A program made the translations under genes and the position numbers. Source: Prevotellaceae bacterium (GTDB lineage: Bacteria; Bacteroidota; Bacteroidia; Bacteroidales; Paludibacteraceae). From it: 5,701 nucleotides of DNA. The DNA is taken from positions 1 to 5,701 of the forward strand of contig JAITNR010000044.1 of assembly GCA_031290375.1 (NCBI GenBank), written 5' to 3'. The notes beneath the pieces are model-generated. The model was not told the DNA's origin. It did not search any database and saw only the letters and a list, made by a program, of their open reading frames with translations. Every line of letters starts with the position of its first letter. Positions within the stretch are counted from its first letter, which is position 1. This document shows, in pieces, positions 1-5,527 of the stretch.

Positions 1-1
1 A

Positions 2-652
2 CATATTGTATGGGGCAGTACAGGTACGACTTCAAAAACCATTGATTTTGCCACAGGTACTTCAGGCACTCAGGCATACGTTGGGACAGCCAACTCTATG
101 AACCCGCTTAACGCAGGCAGTAGTAACTTTATTACAGGCTATGGTACGTGGGTCAATACTTCTAATGTTGTTACACCTTGGGTACTAATAGATTTGGTCA
201 ATCTTTGGAATGGTACTGCTTCACAAACTGGTTTTAACCCTTGTCCTGGCGGGTGGCACATTCCTACACGTTACGAATGGGGCGCTATTGCTACGGGTAG
301 TCCTGGTCCAGCTACAGCTTCAGCTGGTGTTTATCCAACGGATAACAATATATGGCGTTTTCCTTCTACAAATACAGACTTTGGTAATAGTTCCCACCTT
401 GGCGGTGTTGTGGTTACCGCGAAAACCGATGACAGTAAAAGCATTTTTCTGCCCGCTGCCGGTCTTCGCTACCATATCAATGGTACGTCGTACAATGTTG
501 GCACGTGGGGCTACTATTGGGCTAGTACGTACGGCGATGCGTCCAACGCGTACAATTTGTACTTTTCCGCTAGCTCCATGCGCGCCGGTAACGACTACTG
601 CCTCAAGGCGTACGGCTTACCTGTTCGCTGTGTAGCAGATCAAATGGAATAA
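2..652 (+). CDS. FISUMP-domain (Fibrobacter succinogenes major paralogous domain) protein, 5'-truncated by the window edge
   Basis: The reading frame is open from base 2 to the TAA at 650-652, so the gene starts upstream; the ATG at 98 is internal, because the same frame continues before it with Ser/Thr/Gly-rich sequence. The FISUMP assignment rests on the CPGGWHIPTRYEW motif (242-280), the LPAAG motif (449-463), the YYWAST segment (512-529) and the closing GLPVRCVAD (614-640), which occur in this order in the family. The family is usually found at the C-terminus of exported or surface proteins and is thought to adopt a C-type-lectin-like fold; the ligand is unknown. The N-terminal part, including any signal peptide, is outside the window. 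The last third (about 467-616) differs sharply in codon use from the first part and is annotated separately as a possible hypervariable ligand-binding face. The family call is firm; the biological role is not known. Confidence 0.85.
   Translation, partial: HIVWGSTGTTSKTIDFATGTSGTQAYVGTANSMNPLNAGSSNFITGYGTWVNTSNVVTPWVLIDLVNLWNGTASQTGFNPCPGGWHIPTRYEWGAIATGSPGPATASAGVYPTDNNIWRFPSTNTDFGNSSHLGGVVVTAKTDDSKSIFLPAAGLRYHINGTSYNVGTWGYYWASTYGDASNAYNLYFSASSMRAGNDYCLKAYGLPVRCVADQME
467..616 (+). other. Candidate DGR variable region (VR) at the 3' end of the FISUMP gene
   Basis: By hand count, 25 of the 50 codons here end in C. Eight of nine Tyr codons are TAC, and single NNC codons for Arg, Tyr, Gly, Ser, Ala, Asp, Cys, Leu and Asn are scattered among conserved FISUMP positions. 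GC is about 55% and A about 21%, unlike the AT-rich remainder of the window. Diversity-generating retroelements copy a template repeat with adenine-specific errors into the 3' end of a target gene, turning AAC codons into NNC, and C-type-lectin-fold proteins are their usual targets. The boundaries given are approximate: they run from the first clearly unusual codons after LPAAG to the conserved GLPVRC segment. No template repeat or reverse transcriptase is visible, so this is an inference from codon pattern, domain family and position at the gene's 3' end. Confidence 0.5.
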
Positions 653-678
653 GCTGTGACTTGAGTACATAAGTAAAC

Positions 679-693
679 AAGTCCGAAGGACTT
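679..693 (+). other. Perfect 6-bp hairpin with GAA loop downstream of the FISUMP gene
   Basis: AAGTCC (679-684) pairs perfectly with GGACTT (688-693) around a GAA loop, 26 bases after the stop codon. No T-run follows, so it is a poor intrinsic terminator. A short hairpin or cruciform with a small GA-type loop just past the variable region is a known cis element of retrohoming in phage-type DGRs, and this one has the right place and form. It may equally be a chance or mRNA-end hairpin. Confidence 0.4.
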
Positions 694-814
694 ATCCTAC
701 TATATGTGCGTAATGATAAACAAGATGATGGACTAACTATCTTAGAGAGTGGTATAACACTCATATAGAAGTAACTAATAGATAGCCCCATCGGCACGGA
801 GCGATATAATAACT

Positions 815-910
815 GCCTGAACTGTGATTTTAGTATGATTATTTTGATTTATATGATTTATATTTCTGTCATATCAATTTGCCAAATCATATCAAAATCA
901 TAGTTCAGAC
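815..910. repeat. Imperfect AT-rich inverted repeat with reiterated ATGATTT-like units
   Basis: The left arm 817-840 and right arm 885-908 match in inverted orientation at 21 of 24 positions, and the outer G815/C910 also pair. The outermost seven bases, CTGAACT and AGTTCAG, are perfectly complementary. Inside the arms, units such as TGATTTT, ATGATT and TGATTTATATGATTT recur, so the element is built from degenerate copies of one short word. It lies between genes and encodes nothing. It may be a REP-like or MITE-like dispersed element, or act as a transcript-end structure for the gene to its left. Copy number in the genome would decide. Confidence 0.6.
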
Positions 911-1031
911 AATTTTTAATCCATAAATTAAAAACATTACAAGTTATTTATTTTTCATCCCTAAAAGAGCAGCAAATCAGAGAAATACAATATAAAATCA
1001 ATAACAGACCAGACCAGATTTTAAATTTTTA

Positions 1032-1062
1032 TTCGCAAAAACAAATATTTTTCTTAAATTTG
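1032..1062 (+). promoter_or_regulatory. Candidate Bacteroidota-type promoter, distal (P1) for the OstA-lepB-ispF operon
   Basis: TAAATTTG at 1055-1062 fits the Bacteroidota -7 consensus TAnnTTTG completely. A weaker -33-like TTCG (1032-1035; consensus TTTG) lies 19 bases upstream, within the usual 19-21 base spacing. Transcription would begin shortly after 1065 and give a leader of roughly 95 bases that opens with the 1071-1097 hairpin. Confidence 0.45.
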
Positions 1063-1070
1063 CAAAAAAA

Positions 1071-1097
1071 GGTGTATTCAGTTGTTGAATCTACACC
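1071..1097 (+). promoter_or_regulatory. Hairpin-forming inverted repeat in the operon leader
   Basis: GGTGTA (1071-1076) pairs with TACACC (1092-1097), and TTCA (1077-1080) with TGAA (1086-1089), separated by a two-base bulge on the right side (1090-1091) and closed by a five-base loop (1081-1085). It lies between the two candidate promoters, right after the predicted start of the distal transcript and without a T-run. It could be a protected 5' end, an operator-like palindrome or a chance structure; the sequence alone does not choose. Confidence 0.4.
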
Positions 1098-1117
1098 CTG
1101 TTAAATTGAGTTAATAA

Positions 1118-1150
1118 ATTGTTTTTCATCAAAAAAAGGTATTACCTTTG
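1118..1150 (+). promoter_or_regulatory. Candidate Bacteroidota-type promoter, proximal (P2)
   Basis: TACCTTTG at 1143-1150 is a full match to the TAnnTTTG -7 element, and ATTG at 1118-1121 (three of four bases of the -33 TTTG) lies 21 bases upstream. The -7 box ends only 12 bases before the ATG at 1163, so the transcript would have a very short leader of about 5-8 bases. The two boxes together make this the better of the two promoter candidates. Confidence 0.5.
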
Positions 1151-1162
1151 TAAAAAAAGTCG

Positions 1163-3238
1163 ATGCACAAAAAATTAATTATCTGTTTGTTAACTTTCTG
1201 TCTTTTCGAATATTTATATTCACAAGGACAGGAACGGAGTTCTGTGCCTTTGCAACAGGATAATAAAACTCTAAAAAAACAACCCCTTCAACCTCTGATA
1301 ATTAGTCCCCAAAAGTCTGTTGATGTTCCAAAAGATATTGCCAACCCGAAGCCTGAACCCATCAAAAAGCCACCGGTCAGTACCCAACCACCGGTAAAGG
1401 TTGCCGGTAACAGGAAAGTTACATACGTTAATCTCGAACATGCCGATATGCTTAGTTATGATGAACTGCTATACCCCAATGCTCAATTGCTCAAAGGCAA
1501 TGTGGTTTTTTCGCATGACAGCGTTTTTCTATACTGCGACAGCTCATATTTTTATGAGGCTAACAACTCATTTGAAGCGTTTGGCAATGTGCAAATAGTG
1601 CAGGGGGACACTCTTTTTATCTACGGAGACGAACTTTACTATGACGGCAACACAAAACTTGCGAAGTTAAGGCATAACGTACTCATGGACAACCTATCAG
1701 CTACCCTGCGAACAGACTCGCTCAACTACGACAGGGCAAAAAACACAGGTTACTACTTCGACGGCGGAATAATTGAGGATACGCTCAATACACTTACAAG
1801 CGAAAAAGGCTACTATTATCCCGCCACCAAAACGGCTGTGTTTCAGACGGATGTAGAATTGGTCAATCCCGATTTTACAATCAATTCAGACACATTGAGG
1901 TACAACACCATCTCAAAAGTGGCATCAATATTGGGACCAACCGACATTGTGTATGATAAGCAAACGCATATTTATTCAGAATATGGGTGGTATAATACTG
2001 ATAATGAGCAATCTAAACTTTTTTTAAATTCTTACGTACAGCACAATTCAGGCAAAAGGCTTGTGGGGGATACCATTTTTTACGACAAAAAAAACGGCAA
2101 GGGCGAAGGTTTCTCTAATGTTCAACTGCTTGATACTGTGAAGAAAATAACTCTTTATGGGAACTACGGCTATTACATCGAGAAGGGAGAAATTGGCTTG
2201 GTTACCGACTCGGCAAGGATGGTGGAATATTCTACCAGCGACACGCTTTTTTTGCACGCTGATACGCTTTTTACAATGGCTCAGGAGTTTGTTCAAGACT
2301 CAACCATACTTGCAGAAAACTTATATACGGTTGAAACGGGCAGACTTGAAACAGACACAATTGGAACAGACACCAATTTTGTAAAAAATGATTCTCTGAC
2401 AAGTCTCAAAGACTCTGTCTATAAGGTTTTTATTGGCTATCCGAACGTGCGTTTTTTCAGAACCGACATTCAGGGAATTTGCGACTCGTCATACTACTGT
2501 ACAAAAGATTCAGTTCTCAGCTTGATGAGAAAACCTGTTGCGTGGTCGGAGCAAAGGCAACTTTCGGGCGACACGATAAGAATTTTCCCAAAAAACGGCA
2601 CAATGGACAGGATAGAAATTCATAATCGCTCCTTTGTTTGCGATTCTGTTGAAAACAAGTACTTTAATCAACTTTCAGGGAAAAATATGGTCGGTTATAT
2701 TTTGGATAACAAACTCAAAAAAGTTGATGTCAGAGGTAATTCCGAGTCTATATATTTTCCTCAGGAGGACGACAAATCCATCATCGGAATGGTACAGACA
2801 ATCAGTTCGCTAATGAATATTTACCTGAAAGACAGTACAGGCATCGACAGAATTGTGATTTTGCCCAAGCCATCAGGCAGTATGTTGCCTGTAACCTCAT
2901 TAACAAATGAAGAAATGCTTTATTTGGAAAATTTTAATTGGCAAATTGAAAAAAAACCTGTTTCAAAGCACGATATTTTCAGAAATTCATATCTAATAGC
3001 CTATACATCAGAGGCTAACAGTGTGGTTCAACAGAAAACAAATAAAAAAACTACCCGCAGAGATGATGCAAAACCGATAGAAGAAAAAATGGCGAAAGGC
3101 AAAAAAAAGACTACTTCCACTGACAACAACCGCCCGTCAGGTTTCTCCAATCCATCTCAGGGCAGTGGCGGAAACAGTACTGTTCGTTCGTCTTCAACTT
3201 CGAGTAAAAGCACAGGAGGAGAAAACCCTGCAAGGTAG
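1163..3238 (+). CDS. OstA-like (LptA-type) exported envelope protein
   Basis: A 691-residue protein. Residues 1-20 form a signal peptide: HKK, then a hydrophobic core, then probable cleavage after LYS, leaving Gln21. A Pro/Lys-rich linker (about 39-80) leads into the OstA-like domain from about residue 85. There, short beta-strand repeats recur in the form 'D-(S/T)-(V/L/I)-(F/R)-x-Y' (DSVFLYCDSSYFY, GDTLFIYGDELYY, NSDTLRYN), as expected for the beta-jellyroll of LptA/OstA proteins that shuttle lipopolysaccharide across the periplasm. The final ~65 residues (626-691) are first Lys/Arg-rich, then Ser/Gly/Asn-rich and probably disordered. It opens an apparent operon with signal peptidase I and ispF (73 bp to lepB). 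The ATG at 1163 is chosen because it gives an intact signal peptide and follows a promoter-like box. The domain family is fairly sure; a direct role in LPS transport is inferred, so no symbol is given. Confidence 0.82.
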   Translation: MHKKLIICLLTFCLFEYLYSQGQERSSVPLQQDNKTLKKQPLQPLIISPQKSVDVPKDIANPKPEPIKKPPVSTQPPVKVAGNRKVTYVNLEHADMLSYDELLYPNAQLLKGNVVFSHDSVFLYCDSSYFYEANNSFEAFGNVQIVQGDTLFIYGDELYYDGNTKLAKLRHNVLMDNLSATLRTDSLNYDRAKNTGYYFDGGIIEDTLNTLTSEKGYYYPATKTAVFQTDVELVNPDFTINSDTLRYNTISKVASILGPTDIVYDKQTHIYSEYGWYNTDNEQSKLFLNSYVQHNSGKRLVGDTIFYDKKNGKGEGFSNVQLLDTVKKITLYGNYGYYIEKGEIGLVTDSARMVEYSTSDTLFLHADTLFTMAQEFVQDSTILAENLYTVETGRLETDTIGTDTNFVKNDSLTSLKDSVYKVFIGYPNVRFFRTDIQGICDSSYYCTKDSVLSLMRKPVAWSEQRQLSGDTIRIFPKNGTMDRIEIHNRSFVCDSVENKYFNQLSGKNMVGYILDNKLKKVDVRGNSESIYFPQEDDKSIIGMVQTISSLMNIYLKDSTGIDRIVILPKPSGSMLPVTSLTNEEMLYLENFNWQIEKKPVSKHDIFRNSYLIAYTSEANSVVQQKTNKKTTRRDDAKPIEEKMAKGKKKTTSTDNNRPSGFSNPSQGSGGNSTVRSSSTSSKSTGGENPAR

Positions 3239-3311
3239 AATTAGAAATGATGGAAAATTGAAAAAAAAGGATGAAAAATATAATGTACGTTTAACACTTA
3301 AATATTAAAAA

Positions 3312-4772
3312 ATGTTAAAAATTTTTAAAAGGCCGATTAAAGACTGGCTCAAATTTATTGTCTGGGGAGTAATTTTTATACTGTTTATACTGTGGGTAGG
3401 AAACTTGTGGTGGCTACTGCTGTTGCCGCTTATTTTGGACAGATTTGTCACAAAATATATTCCTTGGGATTGGTGGAAAAAGATTAAAAACAAAAATCTT
3501 CATACGGTTTTGTCATGGTTAGATGCGATTGTTTTTGCACTCGTTGCTGTTTATTTTATCAATCTTTATCTCTTTCAGAATTATCAGATTCCAACTTCTT
3601 CTTTGGAAAAAAGCCTGTTGGTAGGAGATTTTCTGTTTGTCAGCAAAGCCTCTTACGGACCGCGAGTGCCGAATACTCCGCTCTCGTTTCCGCTTGTGCA
3701 GCACACTTTTCCTTGGGGCAACAAGAGTTATTCCAATATTATTCAGTGGAAATATCGCCGCCTAAAAGGGTGGGATAAAGTCGAAAAGGGTGATATTGTG
3801 GTGTTTAACTTTCCCACAGGCGACACCGTGCCTGTCAAAGTCAATAATCCAGACTACTACTCGCTTATTTTTAATGCAGGTTTGCAAAAAGTGATTGATG
3901 ATTCGGGCAAAAATCCCAATGATCTGAACATTGATTCTCTGAAAGATAAAATTTATTCCGAAGGTAGAAGAATTATCCATTCCGATAAAGCTCAATTTGG
4001 CGATGTTGTGTGGCGACCTGTTGACAGGCGAGAAAATTATGTAAAACGTTGCGTAGCTACACCGGGAGATACTTTGCAAATTATTAACAACCGTATATTT
4101 ATTAATGGAAAAATTGAGGAAGACTTTCCCGAAGTTCAGTATAACTATTTTGTGCAAACGGACGGTACTACATTGACAAATGAGTTTTTCAAAAAACTGA
4201 AAATCAGCAATGAAGACAGAGGTATATTGAACAATCCATATATGGCTCTGCAACTCGGTCTTGACAATGCGCCTGCATATTTTTTTCCTATGACACAACA
4301 GGCAAAAAGCAAAGTTGAAAAACTGTCATATATCAAAAAAATTGTCATTCAGCCCGCTCCTGATAGCCGATACAATCGGGTTTTCCCGCTTTATGCCTCT
4401 TATGGCTGGGATAGAGACAACTACGGCGCAATTGTGATACCCAAAAAAGCAACCTCTGTAGAATTGACCATAGAAAACCTGCCCGTCTATGAGCATATCA
4501 TCAAAAATTATGAAGGTAATACCCTTGATATCAAGGACGGAAAGATTTTTATAAACAACAAAGAAACAAGCAGTTATACTTTCCAAATGGATTACTATTG
4601 GATGATGGGCGACAACAGGCATAATTCCGCCGACTCCCGTTATTTTGGTTTTGTGCCTGAAGACCACATTGTTGGGCGACCTGTTTTTGTGTGGCTGTCG
4701 CTTGACAAGGATACACCCTGGTTTAAAGGCAAAATCCGCTGGAACAGATTTGGAAAAGGGGCCGCAAGATAA
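3312..4772 (+). CDS. lepB: Signal peptidase I (S26 family), long Bacteroidota form
   Basis: A 486-residue membrane serine protease that removes signal peptides from secreted proteins at the outer face of the inner membrane. Residues 15-45 form a long hydrophobic stretch (one segment or a hairpin), and 66-88 form a second segment ending just before the catalytic motif IPTSSLEKSL, in which Ser97 is the nucleophile. GDIVVFNFP (160-168) matches the conserved box C region. YVKRCVATPGD supplies the general base Lys245 of the Ser/Lys dyad, and GDNRHNSADSRYFG (433-446) is the conserved C-terminal box. All catalytic elements are present. The spacings Ser97-Lys245 and Lys245-GDN are much longer than in E. 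coli LepB (about 55 and 130 residues), which is typical of Bacteroidota homologues. The upstream neighbour is itself a signal-peptide-bearing protein, hence a likely substrate. The start at 3312 fits because hydrophobic sequence begins soon after it. Confidence 0.95.
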   Translation: MLKIFKRPIKDWLKFIVWGVIFILFILWVGNLWWLLLLPLILDRFVTKYIPWDWWKKIKNKNLHTVLSWLDAIVFALVAVYFINLYLFQNYQIPTSSLEKSLLVGDFLFVSKASYGPRVPNTPLSFPLVQHTFPWGNKSYSNIIQWKYRRLKGWDKVEKGDIVVFNFPTGDTVPVKVNNPDYYSLIFNAGLQKVIDDSGKNPNDLNIDSLKDKIYSEGRRIIHSDKAQFGDVVWRPVDRRENYVKRCVATPGDTLQIINNRIFINGKIEEDFPEVQYNYFVQTDGTTLTNEFFKKLKISNEDRGILNNPYMALQLGLDNAPAYFFPMTQQAKSKVEKLSYIKKIVIQPAPDSRYNRVFPLYASYGWDRDNYGAIVIPKKATSVELTIENLPVYEHIIKNYEGNTLDIKDGKIFINNKETSSYTFQMDYYWMMGDNRHNSADSRYFGFVPEDHIVGRPVFVWLSLDKDTPWFKGKIRWNRFGKGAAR

Positions 4773-4798
4773 TTTCATCTAAAAAAAAGTTGGCCGAT

Positions 4799-5269
4799 AT
4801 GCGTATAGGTTTTGGTTTTGATGTGCATAAGTTGATAGCAAACAGGGATTTGTTTATCGGCGGTGTAAAAATTGAGTATGAATTTGGCTTGGAGGGACAT
4901 TCAGACGCAGATGTGCTGATACACGCTATATGCGATTCACTGCTTGGTGCGGCGGGGTTGAGGGACATAGGCTATCATTTCCCCGACACCGATCCGCAAT
5001 ACAAAAACATTGACAGTAAAGTTTTGCTGAAAAAAACTGTGGAATTGCTACGGCAACAGGGTTATAGTATATCCAATATCGACTCTACTATTTGTGCCGA
5101 AAGCCCCAAACTCAACCCGTATATTGATGAAATGAGAGAGGTTTTGTCCAAAATTTTGAATATTCCCGTCAAAGACATCAACATCAAGGCTACCACCACC
5201 GAAACACTCGGCTTTGTAGGACGTAAAGAGGGAATTGCAGCGTATGCAATTACTTTAATTAATGAATAA
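4799..5269 (+). CDS. ispF: 2-C-methyl-D-erythritol 2,4-cyclodiphosphate synthase
   Basis: The enzyme converts CDP-methylerythritol 2-phosphate into methylerythritol 2,4-cyclodiphosphate with release of CMP, the fifth step of the non-mevalonate (MEP) isoprenoid pathway, in the cytoplasm as a homotrimer. From the ATG at 4799 the protein has 156 residues, the usual family length. The residue numbers then coincide with E. coli IspF: zinc ligands Asp8 and His10 in FGFDVH and His42 in HSDADVLIH, Asp56 in RDIG, FPDTD at 61-65, and the KATTTETLGFVGRKEGIA nucleotide-binding stretch near the end. A TTG three codons upstream (4790) is an alternative start that would add only Met-Ala-Asp; the ATG is preferred because family members begin MRIGFGFD or similar. 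No Shine-Dalgarno sequence is evident. It lies 26 bp after lepB, so it is probably co-transcribed. The MEP product feeds quinones and the undecaprenyl lipid carrier. Confidence 0.95.
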   Translation: MRIGFGFDVHKLIANRDLFIGGVKIEYEFGLEGHSDADVLIHAICDSLLGAAGLRDIGYHFPDTDPQYKNIDSKVLLKKTVELLRQQGYSISNIDSTICAESPKLNPYIDEMREVLSKILNIPVKDINIKATTTETLGFVGRKEGIAAYAITLINE

Positions 5270-5301
5270 TGAATAGAGAACGCATTATATTATTCATTAT
5301 T
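5260..5301. repeat. AT-rich inverted repeat spanning the ispF stop codon
   Basis: TAATGAATAAT (5260-5270) is perfectly complementary to ATTATTCATTA (5289-5299). A shifted 11-bp pairing, 5265-5275 with 5291-5301, is also possible because the words are internally repetitive. The stop codon TAA (5267-5269) lies inside the left arm. The stem is almost purely A/T and has no following T-run, so it would be a weak terminator; it may mark the border of the repeat cluster that begins here. Confidence 0.5.
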
Positions 5302-5326
5302 AATGTCAATCACGAATTGAAAAGTG

Positions 5327-5378
5327 TTTATTTAGCCCGATAGGGCGTTATGTGAATAACCGCAGGTGAAACCCGTGG
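5327..5378. repeat. Repeat unit with two small hairpins (copy A of a TTTATTTAGCCCG element)
   Basis: The unit begins with TTTATTTAGCCCG (5327-5339), found again exactly at 5469-5481. GCCCGATAGGGC (5335-5346) is a perfect 4-bp stem with a GATA loop. CCGCAGGT (5360-5367) pairs with ACCCGTGG (5371-5378) around a GAA loop, with one A/C mismatch and one G-T wobble. Hairpins of the form AGCCC-n-GGGC and CCGCAGGT-GAA-ACCCGTGG look like dispersed intergenic repeats rather than gene parts. Confidence 0.5.
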
Positions 5379-5382
5379 ATTG

Positions 5383-5469
5383 AGTAACTGAATAACTGAA
5401 TAACTGAATAATTGATTGCGTTAGTCGTATTGTATTGTATTGTATTGTATTTTCAGTTATTCAGTTACT
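5383..5469. repeat. 18-bp perfect inverted repeat enclosing two microsatellites
   Basis: AGTAACTGAATAACTGAA (5383-5400) is the exact reverse complement of 5452-5469. The left arm runs into three tandem copies of AACTGAAT (5386-5409), the third extending past the arm. The right half holds five tandem copies of GTATT (5427-5451) that abut the right arm. The 51-base centre has no coding potential. Such a structure is prone to slippage and fold-back; it may be a small non-autonomous element or have arisen by replication error. Confidence 0.75.
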
Positions 5470-5489
5470 TTATTTAGCCCGTATGGGTT
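5469..5489. repeat. Copy B of the TTTATTTAGCCCG hairpin element
   Basis: TTTATTTAGCCCG at 5469-5481 repeats 5327-5339 exactly. CCC (5478-5480) pairs with GGG (5485-5487) around GTAT, extended by a G-T wobble and an A-T pair (5476-5477 with 5488-5489). With copy A it brackets the 18-bp inverted repeat as a 13-bp direct repeat. From 5490 to 5527 nothing further is recognised; one end of the adjacent insertion-sequence remnant may lie there. Confidence 0.5.
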
Positions 5490-5527
5490 GAATTAATCCC
5501 TAACTCCGCCTCGTTTTACGTAACAGG

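Larger units (their letters stand above)
653..1162. other. Non-coding stretch between the FISUMP gene and the OstA-like gene
   Basis: No reading frame here resembles a protein; a 64-codon minus-strand frame overlapping the FISUMP end (603-797) has no recognisable features. Besides the elements listed separately, there is a weak hairpin at 747-762 (GAGTG/CACTC with a 6-base loop). A GC-richer patch at 784-803 (AGCCCCATCGGCACGGAGCG) resembles a decayed version of the AGCCC...GGG hairpins found near 5335 and 5477. An all-AT stem lies at 913-920/927-934. From about 940 to 1020 nothing stands out. The first half looks like repeat debris or DGR-associated flank; the second half is the promoter region of the following operon. 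Confidence 0.6.

Noticed and set aside
98..652. ATG at 98 as the true start of the FISUMP gene
   Set aside because: The frame is open upstream to base 2 with similar Ser/Thr/Gly-rich sequence, there is no signal peptide after the ATG, and family members are longer.
679..762. Intrinsic terminator after the FISUMP gene
   Set aside because: Neither hairpin (679-693 or 747-762) is followed by a run of T.
603..797. 64-codon minus-strand reading frame over the FISUMP 3' end
   Set aside because: It has no recognisable motif, overlaps the variable region and hairpin in antisense, and is short enough to occur by chance.
2048..2384. Short frames on both strands inside the OstA-like gene
   Set aside because: They are out-of-frame shadows of a continuous 691-residue frame with family-like repeats throughout.
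3257..3293. Possible separate promoter for lepB (ATTG ... TACGTTTA)
   Set aside because: The -7-like box misses the final G and the spacing is about 25 bases, longer than the usual 19-21; co-transcription from the upstream promoters is simpler.
3762..4298. 178-codon minus-strand frame inside lepB (and 150 codons at 4326-4778)
   Set aside because: Both lie antisense to a signal peptidase with all catalytic motifs intact; their translations show no domain, and long antisense frames arise easily from the codon bias of the real gene.
3600..4610. The large spacings within LepB as a novel inserted domain
   Set aside because: Long inserts between the Ser, Lys and GDN boxes are usual for Bacteroidota signal peptidase I of about 480 residues.
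5386..5451. Tandem repeats considered as a CRISPR array
   Set aside because: Units are 8 and 5 bases, directly adjacent with no spacers, and no cas gene is present.
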